Shown here: in pieces, positions 23,554 through 35,469 of the stretch
Position numbering within the stretch: position 1 is the first letter of the stretch
How the letters are laid out: every line of letters starts with the position of its first letter
Source: Amylostereum areolatum
Taxonomy: Eukaryota > Basidiomycota > Agaricomycetes > Russulales > Stereaceae
Direction: 5' to 3'
DNA: 64,000 bases
NCBI GenBank assembly: GCA_012932865.1
Contig: SAXG01000011.1
Span: forward strand, 1,026,963-1,090,962
The notes under the pieces: model-generated
The model's database searches: none
What the model saw: only the letters and a program-made list of their open reading frames with translations
What the model was told of the DNA's origin: nothing
Program-made: the position numbers and the translations under genes

Positions 23554-23826
23554 CCGGTGCACCGGCGACGGAGTGTTCACGTTCAGTACGTTCAGTGCTT
23601 GGCTCCCAGATGATTGCTGTTCGTGCCAACTCGATTCGGTGCAATGCCATTGCCACCCAGTGCAAAGAGAAGAACGCAAATTACATTACAGGCGGGACAG
23701 TCCATTACTTGTAGCTTACATGAAATCAGGAGAGCGTTCTACGGGGCAGTGAGGCATAAACCAATAGATGGACGTAACAAAGAGGGGGGAAAGTGGATAA
23801 CAATCGAGTAACGACACATGCCAAAA

Positions 23827-26489
23827 TCAAAACATGCTCTCCCCCTCCTCTATCGATACCAGGGTCAGAGGCGCAGAGCGGGAACCGGTATCATGCTGTT
23901 GGCCGATCTTCTGTTTCTTGCTCTTCTTCGTCGGCGCTGGGACTACATCCACCTCGACGTTCGTGCCGTCCTCGACTTCGACTTCGTCGCGGCCGCGCTT
24001 GGTCCCGGAGCCCACAGAGGCCTCGGAAGCGACGGAAGAGATCGCAGTGGCAAAGGATTTGCGGTGTCGTTGGTTGTCTGTCAGCGGAAGCCGGTTTGCT
24101 TGAGGAAGCTGGTCCTCCGCCTTGTCATTCGAAAACCATCCGGGAAGGGCGAGGTTGTCCTCGAAGATCTTCTCGATGGCTTCGGAGTTCGAGGTGAGTT
24201 CGTTGGCTTTGTTAAGCAGGTCTCGTTCGGTAGACGAGAGGCGGTGAAGAGGTGCGGCAAAGTAAAGTGGCTTGAACAGGGCGCGCAAGTCTTCCAAAAT
24301 GTTCTTCAGCGGGATGGGAAGATCGGAATTCTCGACATCCGTATACTCGAAGTTGCGTGCATCAAAGAAGTGCAATTTGCCTTTGCCGCCTTTCTTGCCT
24401 GGGCTCACTTCGTCAAAAGTGTCGTATATGAGGACTTGGAGATCGGGTCCTTTTACGGAGGTTGGGCGGTAGCGGAGCACGTTATAGAGCAGCGCCCAAA
24501 GGAAGGACTCGAAGTCGTCTCGAGGTTGTTGATTCTTCCTTCGCCTCAAAAGTAGGGCCGCTGACATAAATTGCCATGTTCCCTGGATTAAGGAATCGTG
24601 AGCGTTGTGAAGACCTGAGACAGGATACCAGGGTACATACCGTTCTCCATGTCCGACGAGCCCACAGCTCAGAGAGCGTGTTGCGCGAAAGGTCCCAATC
24701 GATCAGAATGGGTCCCCACGGAGTGAACAGGATGTTGCCGCAGCTTATGTCCCGGTGAAGATACTTCGCGATCTCCAAGGCAAGTCTATGCGCTGCAGAA
24801 AAGTCGAATCAGTGGACAGGTCTCGGATAACAACAGACAGACAGAAACTGACCTATGATCGCACAGTGTATCGCATTGCAAAGATCCCAGGTCGAGTCGA
24901 AAGACGTGATCGGCTTCCCGATATACGACAGCACGATACGATAGTGCACATGGTGGATGATCTTCGTGACAGGGTCACCCTGCGGAGTGGGGACAGTGGT
25001 GGGTCCGCAGATCCACGGGTGCTCCTTAGTCTGTGTTGCAAAGTCCGGCGTGCGCGTTGTCTGCTTCTGGTCACCGCTCCAGACGTCACCGGCGCACGTC
25101 ACCGGCGAGATGTTCTTGACTCCGGCTCTCCAGAGAGCATCATAGGTGTCGCCCTCTTTCTCGATGCCCTCCTCCGCGATCCGCCACGAGTCCTTGAGAA
25201 ATACCGGCTTGCCGAAGTTTCGCCCGTTCGGCCCCGGCTCCAAGAGCTCGACACCGTAGTAGCCCGACGTTGCCCTGCCCGTGAGAGAGTCCGAACAGAA
25301 CTGGTGGCGGGTGGTGATGAACGTGCGCGGCGTCGACGGCTTCTCGTCTTTGAGTTCGCAACCGCCACTCTCGGAGGCGCTGTCGTCCGCGTTCTCATTC
25401 TCGACGAAGGGGCGCTTCCTGTCCTCAAAGACTTGCACCTTCCACATCTGCGCGTTCTCGCGGGGCGGCGTCATGAACCCATGGTTTTTCGGGATCCGAG
25501 TCCACTCCTTCAGCGCCGTCCGTGCGCCTTTCGCCTCATCCTCAGAGGCCACGGTGACCGTGGGATCGAGGCCCAGGTCCTCTCTGGAGGCGTGGTGCAT
25601 CCGCCAGAGGAACTCCGTCACGTATTCGGTGTCCACCATGTCAAACAGCTCCGAGATGATGCCACCGCTGCGGTCCCAACGGATGAAGCGCGCCTTGCAA
25701 TCGCCCAAGAAGACGATCGAGAGACAGAATACGCGTGGTTGGGATCGGAAGACTTGCATCGCGTATGAGATGAACTGGCCTTTGGCTGCAAGGCCTTCTT
25801 GTCTCCTTTGACTGTCGAATGGGTGGCTCGCTTTCGCTTCGGCGCTGGCTCCAGCAGGAGGGTCGACCACAATGTCGTAATCGATTGGCTTGCGGTCGCA
25901 GGGAGAGATGATCGTGTCCCAGTTCGGTGACGCTGGCGGCTCGGGGTCGCCTGGCGTGATCTTGTAGATACTGATGTCGGGCGCCCGTTTTTCCGTCGAG
26001 CCGTAGCCTGCAGAGCGATGGTTGTGACTATCGACGACGGCGACGGACGAAAACGCGCCGCTGTCTCTGTGGGCGGCTTTGGCTTCGTTGAAAGTGTTCA
26101 CCTAACGGCAAGGTCAGAGGGCTCGTCGAGATTGAAGTCGAAAACATGGCACTCACCAATGCTGCCTCCGACGCGGTTGACGCAACGGTCCATGGAATAC
26201 TGACGTCCCCTGGTCGAATTGAATTGCATGGAAGGAACTCGTCGAGAAAAGTTTGAGCGGGAACGGGGCCTGTGATCTGATTCTCCATGTCTTGCCAGAG
26301 TGCGGGATACTGTCGTTCGACGTGTTTGGCGGGTGCGACGCTGTACGGGATAGTGCCGGAGAGGCGATTGAGAATTGGTGTAGTATCGAAGAGGGCGGCC
26401 TCGGTCGGTTGAGAATTAGGAGGGGTGGAAGGTCGTCGGGATCCAGGCTCGGAATCGGAGGCTGGGGGAGGGGTAGGAATGTCGGACAT
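23827..26489 (-). CDS. FunK1-type fungal protein kinase
   Basis: Four exons in phase: 26489-26157, 26101-24853, 24792-24641, 24582-23827, giving 829 aa. The first ATG in frame gives MSDIPTPPPASD. The N-terminal 500 residues contain the family's long non-canonical N-lobe, with GQFISYAMQVFRSQPR and LRFIRWDRSG-like blocks. The catalytic loop reads HRDISCGN (His-Arg-Asp at about 540-542). The metal-binding motif is IDWDL (Asp about 559) in place of the usual DFG, as known for FunK1 kinases. Then come RTGTWQFMS and DDFESFLWALLYNVL. The C-terminus has nuclear-localisation-like KKSKKQK. FunK1 kinases are expanded in mushroom-forming fungi; substrates are unknown. A truncated paralogue lies at 19912-20850. 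Confidence 0.9.
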
Positions 26490-27369
26490 GGTCAGAGGCT
26501 GAGGATGCAAATGAGGGAAGAAAGAGAGTCACTTACCGAGAGCTAGCTTAGAAAGTGTCTTTATATGTCCGGGCGGACGAACAATGGACAATGGGTTGAG
26601 GGTAAGAGTGACGAGCGGCACGCGTGTCGATCGTTGTTCGAGTTGAACCGCTGCGACCGACGCCGGCGCGGCTCACCGGAACTTGTCACACGGTCACGCA
26701 GTTGCTTCGCCTCTTTGTTTTGCCCCTCATGTGGGCCTCTAGGAGGAAGGATGCCTTTCGTTTGTGCCATCTTCTAATCCATCTCCCATTCAACGGTGCT
26801 CGCACGCGCCATGCAGGCTTCACGAAACGTTGGGCGGAGTGAACGGCATGCGTGGCCTCCATGTGGTGGTCGCGGCCCGTATCCGATCGATTGGCCGGCT
26901 ACTTACCATAGGTTCGTCTGTCCCATTTGTGCACACAATGCAGACAATCATCGTACTTCCTATTGTCTTCCTCATTCGGATTCTCATCGTGTTTTTCAAG
27001 CCCTCAATATGACTTGCCGATTTTTTTTTTCAAATGTTGCAGCTGCCAGTGCCAGCGAGTTGAAATGAAAAATGGCTCATAGTACAACTGAACTCGTACA
27101 AGGCTCACGGATGGGAACCGGTTAACCGCCAGACACGAGCAAGGGTAGTCCTTGCAGCTGCTAAGTAAATTGGATGACATGGATTGGGCTGCGGCAGTGT
27201 GCGCACTGCGGACATCTTCAAGACGAACGCGAACCCTACTAAGTATAACGCTGGTTCTGCCTCCGCGCATCACTATGTAGACTATCTTCTCCGTAAGTCA
27301 CTCTCATCTTCCTGCAAATTCGCGTCTATCTAATCTTCGAAGTTTCATAGCATAGCTTTGTGTCTTTCG
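26490..27369. other. intergenic stretch upstream of the kinase, no gene
   Basis: About 880 bp without a recognisable gene on either strand. The first part should contain the FunK1 kinase promoter; a poly-T run lies at 27021-27030. Confidence 0.5.
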
Positions 27370-27620
27370 CGTCAGCTGCGTCCACTACTCCGAACTACTT
27401 CGGTATCTCCACGAACGCTGTCTCCTGAATCCCTTACGGCCCTTCTGTTCTGTAGGTGATGGATCTGAGCTTTGTGTATGATGATCATATGGGTGGCTTC
27501 ATTTGACCTCAACGACGCTCCGCTCATCGACCCTGGCTTTTCTACTTTTCCCCGTGCGGGACGCCATCAATGCGACCTCGACGTTCGTGGAGGGGGCGTC
27601 GCCGGCGTTCAACGGAATTG
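27370..27620 (+). pseudogene. GMC oxidoreductase fragment
   Basis: A short decayed stretch of a GMC oxidoreductase C-terminal domain in two or three frames: TTPNYFGISTNAVS (about 27385-27425), DLNDAPLIDPGFS (about 27509-27547) and DAINATSTFVEGASPAF (about 27560-27615). The order matches the family. Neither catalytic histidine block is present. It sits directly upstream of a remnant of the duplicated unknown gene. Confidence 0.75.
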
Positions 27621-27894
27621 TTTTTGCTCTCAACTGCGAGTCTGCTCCCAAGGCGTGCGATGTGGATAATCCCAGCGATCCACGCGTCAAACGTCCACGG
27701 CGGTGTGGGATTCCTTCGGCACTGCTATCATGTCAAGCCAAAGCTCGAGCGGAGTTTTCAGACCTCAATGTGAAGAGCACCGTCGGCCTGCCTGTGGTCG
27801 ATGCGAGCGCACTCGCTCCTTCGTTGGTATACAGGCTCTCTTCCTTGTCCTTGCTACTTAGGTGTATGCCCTCTCCACCTGTCCTACATGTCAA

Positions 27895-28047
27895 TAATTG
27901 ACAAAGTTCTCGCTCAGTATCCTGTGGATAGATGTAAGCCGGAGCCCCTAGCCGTGCCGGAAGATTCCCATGGACCTCGTGAGGGTGCTCCTTCGCATTC
28001 AGCGTCATACAGCTGAGCTAGCTCAACTTGTCCGTGACATGCCTTGA
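27895..28047 (+). pseudogene. internally deleted remnant of the duplicated plus-strand gene
   Basis: Two short blocks that are far apart in the intact paralogue are fused here: the PEPLAVPED block (about 27940) and the C-terminal end PMDLVRVLLRIQRHTAELAQ (about 27968-28030), with a stop at 28045-28047. The middle 250 or so residues are deleted and the frames do not agree. It is the third copy of this family in the window. Confidence 0.75.
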
Positions 28048-29195
28048 CCTCCTTTTCGATAATGTGCATCTTAATTCAACCCATATTAGTTTGGGTTTGA
28101 CCTTACGCACACGATTCCAAAATTGACCATCGAGTACGCGGTCAGGCTTTTACAGCCGTTTGCACAAAGGATGGCACTCGCGGAAAAAATCGCGTCTCTT
28201 CCCAGAACGTCCGACCCTACCTTCTCGGCGCTTATCTCACAGATGCATACGTCATAGCTACACTTATTTCAACTTCCGATAGCTAAGCTACAAGATGTTC
28301 AAACTCCGATAGTAAGGTGCTTATCTCGTGACGCGGAAGTTCCATTTCAGAAGGTCTGGGGAAGGCCCGTTTTTTCGGTGAGTGCTATCCTTTATGCAAA
28401 CCGCTGTAAGCTTCAAGCTTCAAGCTTCAAGCGTCAAGCTTCAAGCCCAGTCAAAATGTACCGTAATGAGAGGGAATGATACGGGCACATGTGACATGGC
28501 TCGGCTCATTCCCTCTCATTCCCTCTCGCGACAAGATCCGGACTGATAAAGGATTCCCACGGAATGGTAGGTGTGGGTAGGTAGATTGGTTGGAATGATT
28601 TGGATTCACGCGGTATTTCTCATGCACGGACAGTTGGATTCAAAAAATAGGATATATATGTATATTAATCCCATTTGCGGGCTTCTTGCCCGCACCATTA
28701 CCCCCAATACCTACCAGACCTGGGATACTGCACCCACCATATACAGTATCCTACCAGCATGGTACCCGTTTCCTGCTTCTCCCTTGCCTTCTTGTCAATG
28801 TGCACGTACCACTGCCCACATATTGTTCTTGCACTTGCTACGGACCAGTTCCCGCTCGTTGTGTGTCTGGTATAAGTGCGGTAACGCTGCCAATATGATA
28901 AGCGCACCGTCATAGTAAACACGGCAATCAACGTACCATATGATTATGCCTCCCTCATTTTTCCCTTGGCCTCTTTGCGAGACAGGCTTCTTTCCTTGTT
29001 GCGTTCCACACTTTCGAGATTCCATCGCTGTGAGAGGAGTCAGAAGATTGTTAGGGAAGGTCACAAAATATGCCACTTTACTAACCTCGTGTTCCGTGAT
29101 TGTCAGTGAATCAAAAAGGGTTTTCCGAGCCTGCGTCGTGATAGGTTCATTTGCTTGACAATAAGCCGTATACCAGATATTCCTGCCAGAAAGGA
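28048..29195. other. intergenic stretch, no gene recognised
   Basis: About 1.1 kb with a repeat array (see 28408-28446) and no convincing exon. The last part downstream of 29195 may be the 3' UTR of the minus-strand gene to the right. Confidence 0.4.
28408..28446. repeat. heptamer microsatellite (TTCAAGC)n
   Basis: About five and a half units of a 7 bp repeat with one substituted unit. The same heptamer occurs at 19677-19694. Confidence 0.8.
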
Positions 29196-31471
29196 TCAGA
29201 ACGACATGAGCACATGGGTAAGATGCAATACAGACAGGGGCGAGTTGGATGTTTTGCTTGGATGGACAGGCTTCCCCTTTGGCACAGGCTTCACATGAGT
29301 CTCGCTCGTGCCGCTTGGGCACGCTGCATCCGAGGTGTGAGAGAGATGTAACGCCATCTCTGATTGTTGCGGCGGTGGCGGCGGCGAGGAAGCAAGTGGG
29401 AGAAGGCCCTGGAAGACAGCAAGAAGGTGGATATGAGTGTTCTGCATTTGAGGAAGAAATGAAGGACGAACATACCATCAACGCAGTCCCCTCAGCTTGG
29501 GCATGCTTTGAGTCCAGTTCATTCGGCTCAGATGGTCCCCCGTTTGTGGCGAGATGGGACGAGCCGAGGTCATCTACAACTTGGGCTCGTCATCAATAGG
29601 GAGTAACAGACCGAGGCAGATTTAACATACTGGGGGCATCTATAGTCATAGACACAGGAGCGGGGGTGGCAGCGGGGATAGCCACAGGGACTTGTTCCCG
29701 CAGACTTGGACGCTTTTTCTCAGCAGGCCGACCAACGGATTTCCTGGTAGATGGGGGATAGGATGACTGCCGAGAGGCTGCGTAGATACAAGCAACAGAG
29801 TAAGGGAACCTACAGGACATCCGGAATCTAAATGGAATGGAAGACAGTGAGTTAACGCATGAATATCAGAAGGGAATGACAAACTTTAAGACTCTCCAGC
29901 GTGCTAGCGGCAGCGTCGCCGACATTTGACGTGCTCAAACCTGTATTTCTGTACAGCAAAAAGGACGGGATAGAACAGGTGCATATACGGACCTTCGGCT
30001 ACACGAATGGAAGTCTCCTGCACCTTGGATTTTTCAGTGGGTGGCGGCTCGTCAAAAGTAGTGCCTTCGCCGACATTTGAGGTGCTCAAACCTGGATGGG
30101 TGTACAGCCAAAGGCACAGGGTAGAACAGCAGAATATACGGACCTTGGCCGGCAATGCGAACAGGAGGCTCTGGCACCTTCGTTTTTTTGGTGGGTGGTG
30201 GCCCGTCGAAGAACCGAAGCCGGGTCGAGGTTTCGGGGGCCACATCCATGTTGATTTCATGAGAATGAGACCACTTGCGGGGCGTGGAAGCATCCTCAAA
30301 AGGTATGGTATCAGCAAGTGCATGCGGTACAATGGCCTCAACAGGAGCCGTCTTGACACGGTGGCTGGTAGATGCAACAGCAGTGTTACGTGCGGCAGGG
30401 GCTGTCATGGTCGCCGGAGTCTTGGATTTGGAGTGACGATAGGTTTGCGAGCCAAATTCACGGGCCTTCCAGTGCTGGTCGCAAAGCCGGAGATGGGGTG
30501 AATGATCGTACATGTGCTGGAGGAATTGATTGAGCAGATCAATTGGTATCTGGCTCCACTTATCGGGGGAGATACCACGAGTTTCCCAGCTCGCATAGAT
30601 GTTGCGAGCCGTCTCTCGAGCTTTGCCAGCACGTTGACCGTCAAGAGGCTTTCCGTACTCGTCTTCGAAGAACCCCGCGGATACATTTTCACCTTCGGCT
30701 TTACGAGTGCCTCCCTGCTTACCAGCACCCTTCGCACTGTTGGTATCTTGCATCGTAGCATTGTGGTCTTTCCAGATTTGTTGATTCCAGAATTTGACGC
30801 CTGGAAAGTCAGACGCTCGGTAAAAGCGATTCCATGGAGCTGCGTCGTAGAGCGCCAGTATGGCGGCTGGCCGTGGTGGCGACACCTTCCTGAGAAGATC
30901 GCTGTACGCCTTTCTAAAGGACCGTGCTATGTTAGCAGCGCACTGACGCAGAACTGATATAACTAACCGGAGCTCGGTCAAACGGCCCTCTGCAATGCGT
31001 GCGTCCAAACGGCTACTGTCGTACAGCTTCACGTATGTTGGACAGGTGGCCTGAAGGTCATCGTGCGTGGCGTGTGCAAGCATCGTGAGCTGAGCAGGTG
31101 TCATGTGCAGGGACGGGATCTAGGTGACATGGTAAGACAGAGAGGGTGAAACACGACTCATGGGAAAAGCCTACCGAAATGTCGATAGAAACCCCGGCAT
31201 CGAGGAGAGAGCCGTTCGTATAGGGAGAGCTTGGGGAACTGTGTCGAGAATGGTGATAAAAACTCTGGCCGGAGTCCAACACCTCCGTTGGGTGAGTATG
31301 GACATGGTCGGGATTGTCGAGGCCCAAGAAATCCATCAAACTGTGCGCCGAGACTGTAACCGGAGTGGAGGAATTTGAGTACCGCTGCTCCGAAGGTTGG
31401 AGGGAGGGAGGATGTGCAAGGTCGACAGAGGAAAGATGAGGTATAGCCTGTGAGGAATACAAGTAGTTCAT
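29196..31471 (-). CDS. unknown low-complexity protein with a duplicated exon
   Basis: Minus-strand gene. Solid exons are 31471-31175, 31119-30968, 30913-30144, 30091-29993 and 29940-29885; later exons towards a stop at 29196 are likely (a 48-residue basic/Pro-rich piece at 29620-29790 and a Ser/Pro/His-rich last exon at 29196-29415), but their phases are not all resolved. The N-terminal half has a conserved-looking domain: HMTPAQLTML, ATCPTYVKLYD, ALYDAAPWNRFYRASDFPG, and an E-D-E-x-G-K-P-L-D-G block. I associate this with anonymous Agaricomycete proteins, without a known function. The C-terminal region has two copies of a unit beginning PPPT, ending GLSTSNVG, each made by one exon. The first ATG in frame after the last upstream stop region was taken as start. 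Confidence 0.5.
29917..30218 (-). repeat. tandem duplication of one exon plus one intron (151 bp unit)
   Basis: Two adjacent 151 bp copies, each made of a 99 nt exon (33 codons) and a 52 nt intron with the same splice sites. Coding copies read PPPT-K/E-K-T/S-KV...GLSTSNVG. Exon length divisible by three keeps the frame open. Confidence 0.85.
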
Positions 31472-32012
31472 AGGAAGGAGGGGGGCACGGGTACGAGGAG
31501 ACAAATGTAAAAAGTCGGAGGGGGGATGAGTAAGTGACAGATGGAAGAGAGCGCGACACAGCAAGCTCGTGGGGGGGAGAAGAGAGAGGTAAGGAAAAAG
31601 GGAGCCTTGTTGATACCGAGGCGGGAGCGACCAATCTTGGAATCGAGCGGCACGTGAGTTAACAAGAATCGAGCGCGTGTAAGTAAGCATCGCAAATTCA
31701 ACTGAATAATGTGGAGTCGCGATGGACGAGCCTCGTTGGGGGATTATAGGTACACGATGTGGTGAGTAGGGTGTATGTGCGACAGGGGGCAGAGTCGGAG
31801 GAATACCACGTTCGTAGGCTAATGCACTCGGGAACGTATGGACCAGACATATCCAATGGGGCGTCGAGCTCCTCGGACACCTGTGCGGACAGCCATGGTG
31901 GATGTGCGCCTTTTTGAACGGATTGTTGGTGGTTAAGGAGGCTGGAGGGGGTACGGCCTAGGAGTCCACGTCCGGTACCAGGGGGGGGGGCGTCTCATGA
32001 CGCGGTTTGGCC

Positions 32013-32543
32013 TTACGGTCGGCTGCATCGGGAGCGTTGGCTCGGACTGCGCGGAGATGGATGGTTGGATCGACGAGGACTCTGGTACAGTCGGCCGCTC
32101 CTAACGAAGCAAAATGTCAGGCGGATTCACATCGTCTGAGCCGCAGGACAGATAAGGGCGAGGTTAGAGATACTCACATCGCAAGAATGTTCGATCTCCC
32201 TGGCTCAGCGGCTGATGGTGGTCGCACGCTACCCAGCTGACACCATTGACGTCTCTCGCGACCGGCGAGAGGATCGCGTTGATCCCTGTAAGTGGCTAAT
32301 GCACCAGTGTCAGAGCTTTTCAAACGGCTGAAGAAAAAAGGAGACGACGCAGCGGACGTACCTTTGCCCAGATGCGTGAGTAAGATGCCGATGGGGGGAG
32401 GGGACGTTGGCAAGCACGTCCGCTTTGTGGTTGGCTAGCAGCGGGGTCGCACGACCTTCTGCACTTGCGGAGGATGCTGCCTTGCCAGGCAGTCGGCGCT
32501 TGGTTAGATAGGTGAGCTTTGGCTGTGTTCGAGCGCCCGCCAT
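32013..32543 (-). CDS. small hypothetical basic protein
   Basis: Three-exon model, in phase with good donor sites: 32543-32362, 32285-32178, 32100-32013, giving 125 aa. Begins MAGARTQPKLTYLTKRRLPG and is rich in Arg, Ser and Pro; ends SRCSRP. No domain recognised. It could be a genuine short gene, the 5' exons of the larger minus-strand gene starting at 31471, or chance. The consistent phase across both introns is the main support. Confidence 0.35.
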
Positions 32544-33122
32544 CCTTTGGGTTGGGTGTGTAGGGAGGGACACGAAGAGGACGTTGAGGCCTGTCGGCGC
32601 GCCGCCCGGGAAGGAGGGAAAACAGGAGGGTGTGCTTGCAAGCACAATCGTGCCCAGTGACAGTGCACGGACTGATGTGAAGTAAAGTCTTCCGTTAGTG
32701 CTTTCCAGTTGTGAAAACGGCACACGTACATGTTATCCCACCCCGCGGGGGGTCGCGCTCGTCTCTATGTGTTTGCCTTGCACGTGTCGTCCTCTGTTTG
32801 CGCTCGTATTCCTTAGCTTTGCCTCCCTCGCAGACGCGGTGACTTCCCGGAGGACGGAGCCAGGGTGTCTCCGGGTTGTGGATTTTGACGGGCTCGGGTG
32901 TGTTGGTGTTGATTGCGATGCGGGGAAGGGAGGACACCGAGGGAGCATGAGGGATCGTTGGACCTCGATCAACCTCACTGAATGGTGCCCTACCCACCAT
33001 TCATGCAGTATCCCATCTTGAGCACATCTGCCGCACTGCTCATAAGTCCGGTGGCGGCTAGCTAAGTGCAGGATAACGGTGGAAAGACAAACTGAGACAC
33101 GACATCAGCAATTCCACACAGT

Positions 33123-33154
33123 GTCTGGAATGTCTGGCCACAGACATTCCAGAC
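33123..33154. repeat. perfect 14 bp hairpin
   Basis: GTCTGGAATGTCTG, four-base loop GCCA, then its exact reverse complement CAGACATTCCAGAC. Surrounded by several CAGGTG-type repeats up to 33310. Possibly the tip of an old transposable element; no function assigned. Confidence 0.7.
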
Positions 33155-33534
33155 AGCCAGATAATGTCCTGGATCCAGATGACTTAGTCCTCTCCAGGTG
33201 GCTGCTCTGGAACCCAGGTGAGCTGTCAGGTCATTGTCAGGTGGGATTTCACCTGTCAATTTCAGCTCGCAGCGGTGTTGTGCCAGGTGCTCTCAGATCA
33301 CGCCAGGTGGAATAAAAGCAATGAACAGAAATGATTATTTCATGCACGAAAGCATCAGAGCCACAGGTAGGTACAACTACGAGTAAGCCTGGGGCATCAG
33401 CCCGCTGTAATCTCTGTAGGGATGCAGGAAATACAAGTAAGTGATAAGACCACGAGATTGAAGGGTAAACATACTATTTTAGTCATCATACAATGTGTAT
33501 GACGAGCAGTGTGATACTGGTTGATGTCAGAAAC

Positions 33535-33926
33535 ACATTTTATGGGACCGATGAACCGCCTAAGTCGCGACGATGAGGAGCGAGAAGGGAATATTCGAGA
33601 GTGCCGGGGTCTAGGGTAGTGCAACGTGCGCTACAGTACCGTGACGAGATGGACAGTCTGAGGAAAAGGGAAAAGGATACTGTCCTTATATACAGTGAAC
33701 ATGGTGCGATGCGATGCGATAGTGGTGCGAGCGGGGAACAATAAGAAAGGAGTCATGGGAGGAGGACAGAGTCCGGAGCAATGATGTCATAGATAAGGAT
33801 ACGGAACGCCGTTCGAAGTCCGGCAATGACGTCGTTGGAGCATGTGATGCGAAGAAAGTCATGTGCCGTGATGCGTCGCGTGTACAAGGTCGGCAAACGA
33901 AGAAAGAAATGGAGCGATCCGTGACA
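33535..33926 (-). repeat. 3' LTR of the Gypsy element
   Basis: 392 bp, starts TGTCAG and ends GTGACA. Nearly identical to 40092-40504 apart from about twenty single-base differences, most of them one-base deletions in this copy. Confidence 0.9.
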
Positions 33927-33945
33927 TTACCCCCCCTTTAAGACG
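33927..33945 (-). other. polypurine tract of the Gypsy element
   Basis: On the minus strand, AAAGGGGGGGTAAT immediately precedes the 3' LTR, as expected for the plus-strand primer of reverse transcription. Confidence 0.7.
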
Positions 33946-34062
33946 CGCTTTCGCCTGAGCGCGATGTCATCTGCAAGGGTGGATGCGAGAAAATCGTCAA
34001 AGGAGATGCTGAGGGAACGCACAGGGCGGGGCGCATTTGGATGGCGCTTGTGAAAGCGTCAA

Positions 34063-35215
34063 TCATGTCGGTAACCTTTGAGAGCGACGAACGCGGGAGC
34101 CAGGTGTTTTCGGAGTCGGGATAGCCGGCCCACTTGACGAGGTACTGAATACCTTTCTTGTTACGAGTTGGTTTAGAGTCGACATGTCTTCAACGTCGTA
34201 TTCTTCTTCATCGTCGATGAGGTCTGGTGGCGGCTGTTCATAATTTGGCCCGTGAGCGGCTGTTCCTTGTACGCGGTGACAGCGAGGCATGGAAGACTGG
34301 ATGGATTCGCCACGTCTTCGGCAGCTTCAGCGGTAGTTGACTGGGCTGATGACGTCAATGATTTCGAAGGGTCCAAATCGTTTGGCAGCAAGCTTAGCTT
34401 TCGGTCTCGTCGTCTTCAGGTTTTTGCCTTCTAGCCATACTTTGTCTCCGACGGCAAACTGCGTTGATTTGCTGACGGTGTCGCCATTGTAGTGCTTCAT
34501 CAAGTCTGATGCGAGGGCAAGGCTGGCCTTGATCTCCTGTCGGACTTCTTCAAGTTGACGGAGGCGTTCTTCAACTGCGGGGACCTTTGAGGACGGGTTT
34601 ACGGATGGGTACATTTTCGGGAGGAAGCCGTAGAGACTTCAAAGGGAGCCTTTCCAGTAGCTGCATGGGTGCGAGAGTTGTGAGAAAACTCGAAGAAGGG
34701 CAACCACTTCACCCATCTCGTCTTGACGGTAGTTGCAGAATACTCGCGGAACTGCTCGAGGTTCTGGTTCTCGCGTTCGGTTTGGCCGTCTGTCTGTGGG
34801 TGATACGCTGTACTGAGGGCGGACTTGATCCCGAGCTTCTCGTTGAGTGTACGCATCACCTGTCCAGCAAATTGGGGTCCACGATCCGAGATGATCTTGT
34901 CTGCTAGCCTTAGTTGTCGGTATACCTTGTCAAAGAGAATGTCGGCCGTGCCATCACTGGTGATCTTCGTTGTACATGGGTGGTAACCACCATCTTGGTG
35001 AGGCGATCGACCACGACATTGACGGCGTTATAGCCTTCGCAGTCAGGGAGTTCAACGATGAAGTCGGTGGAGATGACGCCAAATGGTCGATCGGGTACTT
35101 CGTTTGGATCATGTCGACGTGGGGTCGGCTGCTCTGTGTCTTCGTCGACTGGCAGTTCGCATCCTGCTACAAAGTCGCGACAAAGACAGACATGCCAGGC
35201 CACCATATTCACGAC
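34063..35215 (-). pseudogene. Gypsy integrase and chromodomain region
   Basis: Minus-strand pieces in several frames. Integrase: GVISTDFIVELPDCEGYNAV and VVVDRLTKM (first catalytic Asp region), LSTAYHPQTDGQTERENQ (third catalytic acidic residue), and WLPFFEFSHNSRTHAATG. Downstream comes KRFGPFEIID, then an acidic DEEEYDVED start followed by VTRKV, W.G.P-type residues, which marks a C-terminal chromodomain. Integrase joins the cDNA to host DNA; chromodomains in such elements steer insertion to heterochromatin. At least three frame breaks interrupt this region. Confidence 0.8.
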
Positions 35216-35469
35216 TCACAAGCTCGTAAGTCTTGAAGCGACCGGGGTGTCCAGCCAGGGCGATTCATGGTAAATTTTGACGACAATGTCCGTCGCAACT
35301 CGTCATCCGCAGGGACATATACCTTTCCTCTAAACAGGACCAGGCCTTCTTCGTAGTTCCACTCTTGAAGGTTCTTGACGAGTGTACGTGGTCCGTTTCG
35401 TAGATGGCGTCCAGGGCTTGAACGACCTCGATGTCCTTGGTTTGCAGTCGCGTATCTCGTCGGAGTTCG

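Noticed and set aside
24755..25768. 337-codon open frame on the plus strand
   Set aside because: Antisense to the FunK1 kinase, whose frame has clear motifs and consistent introns.
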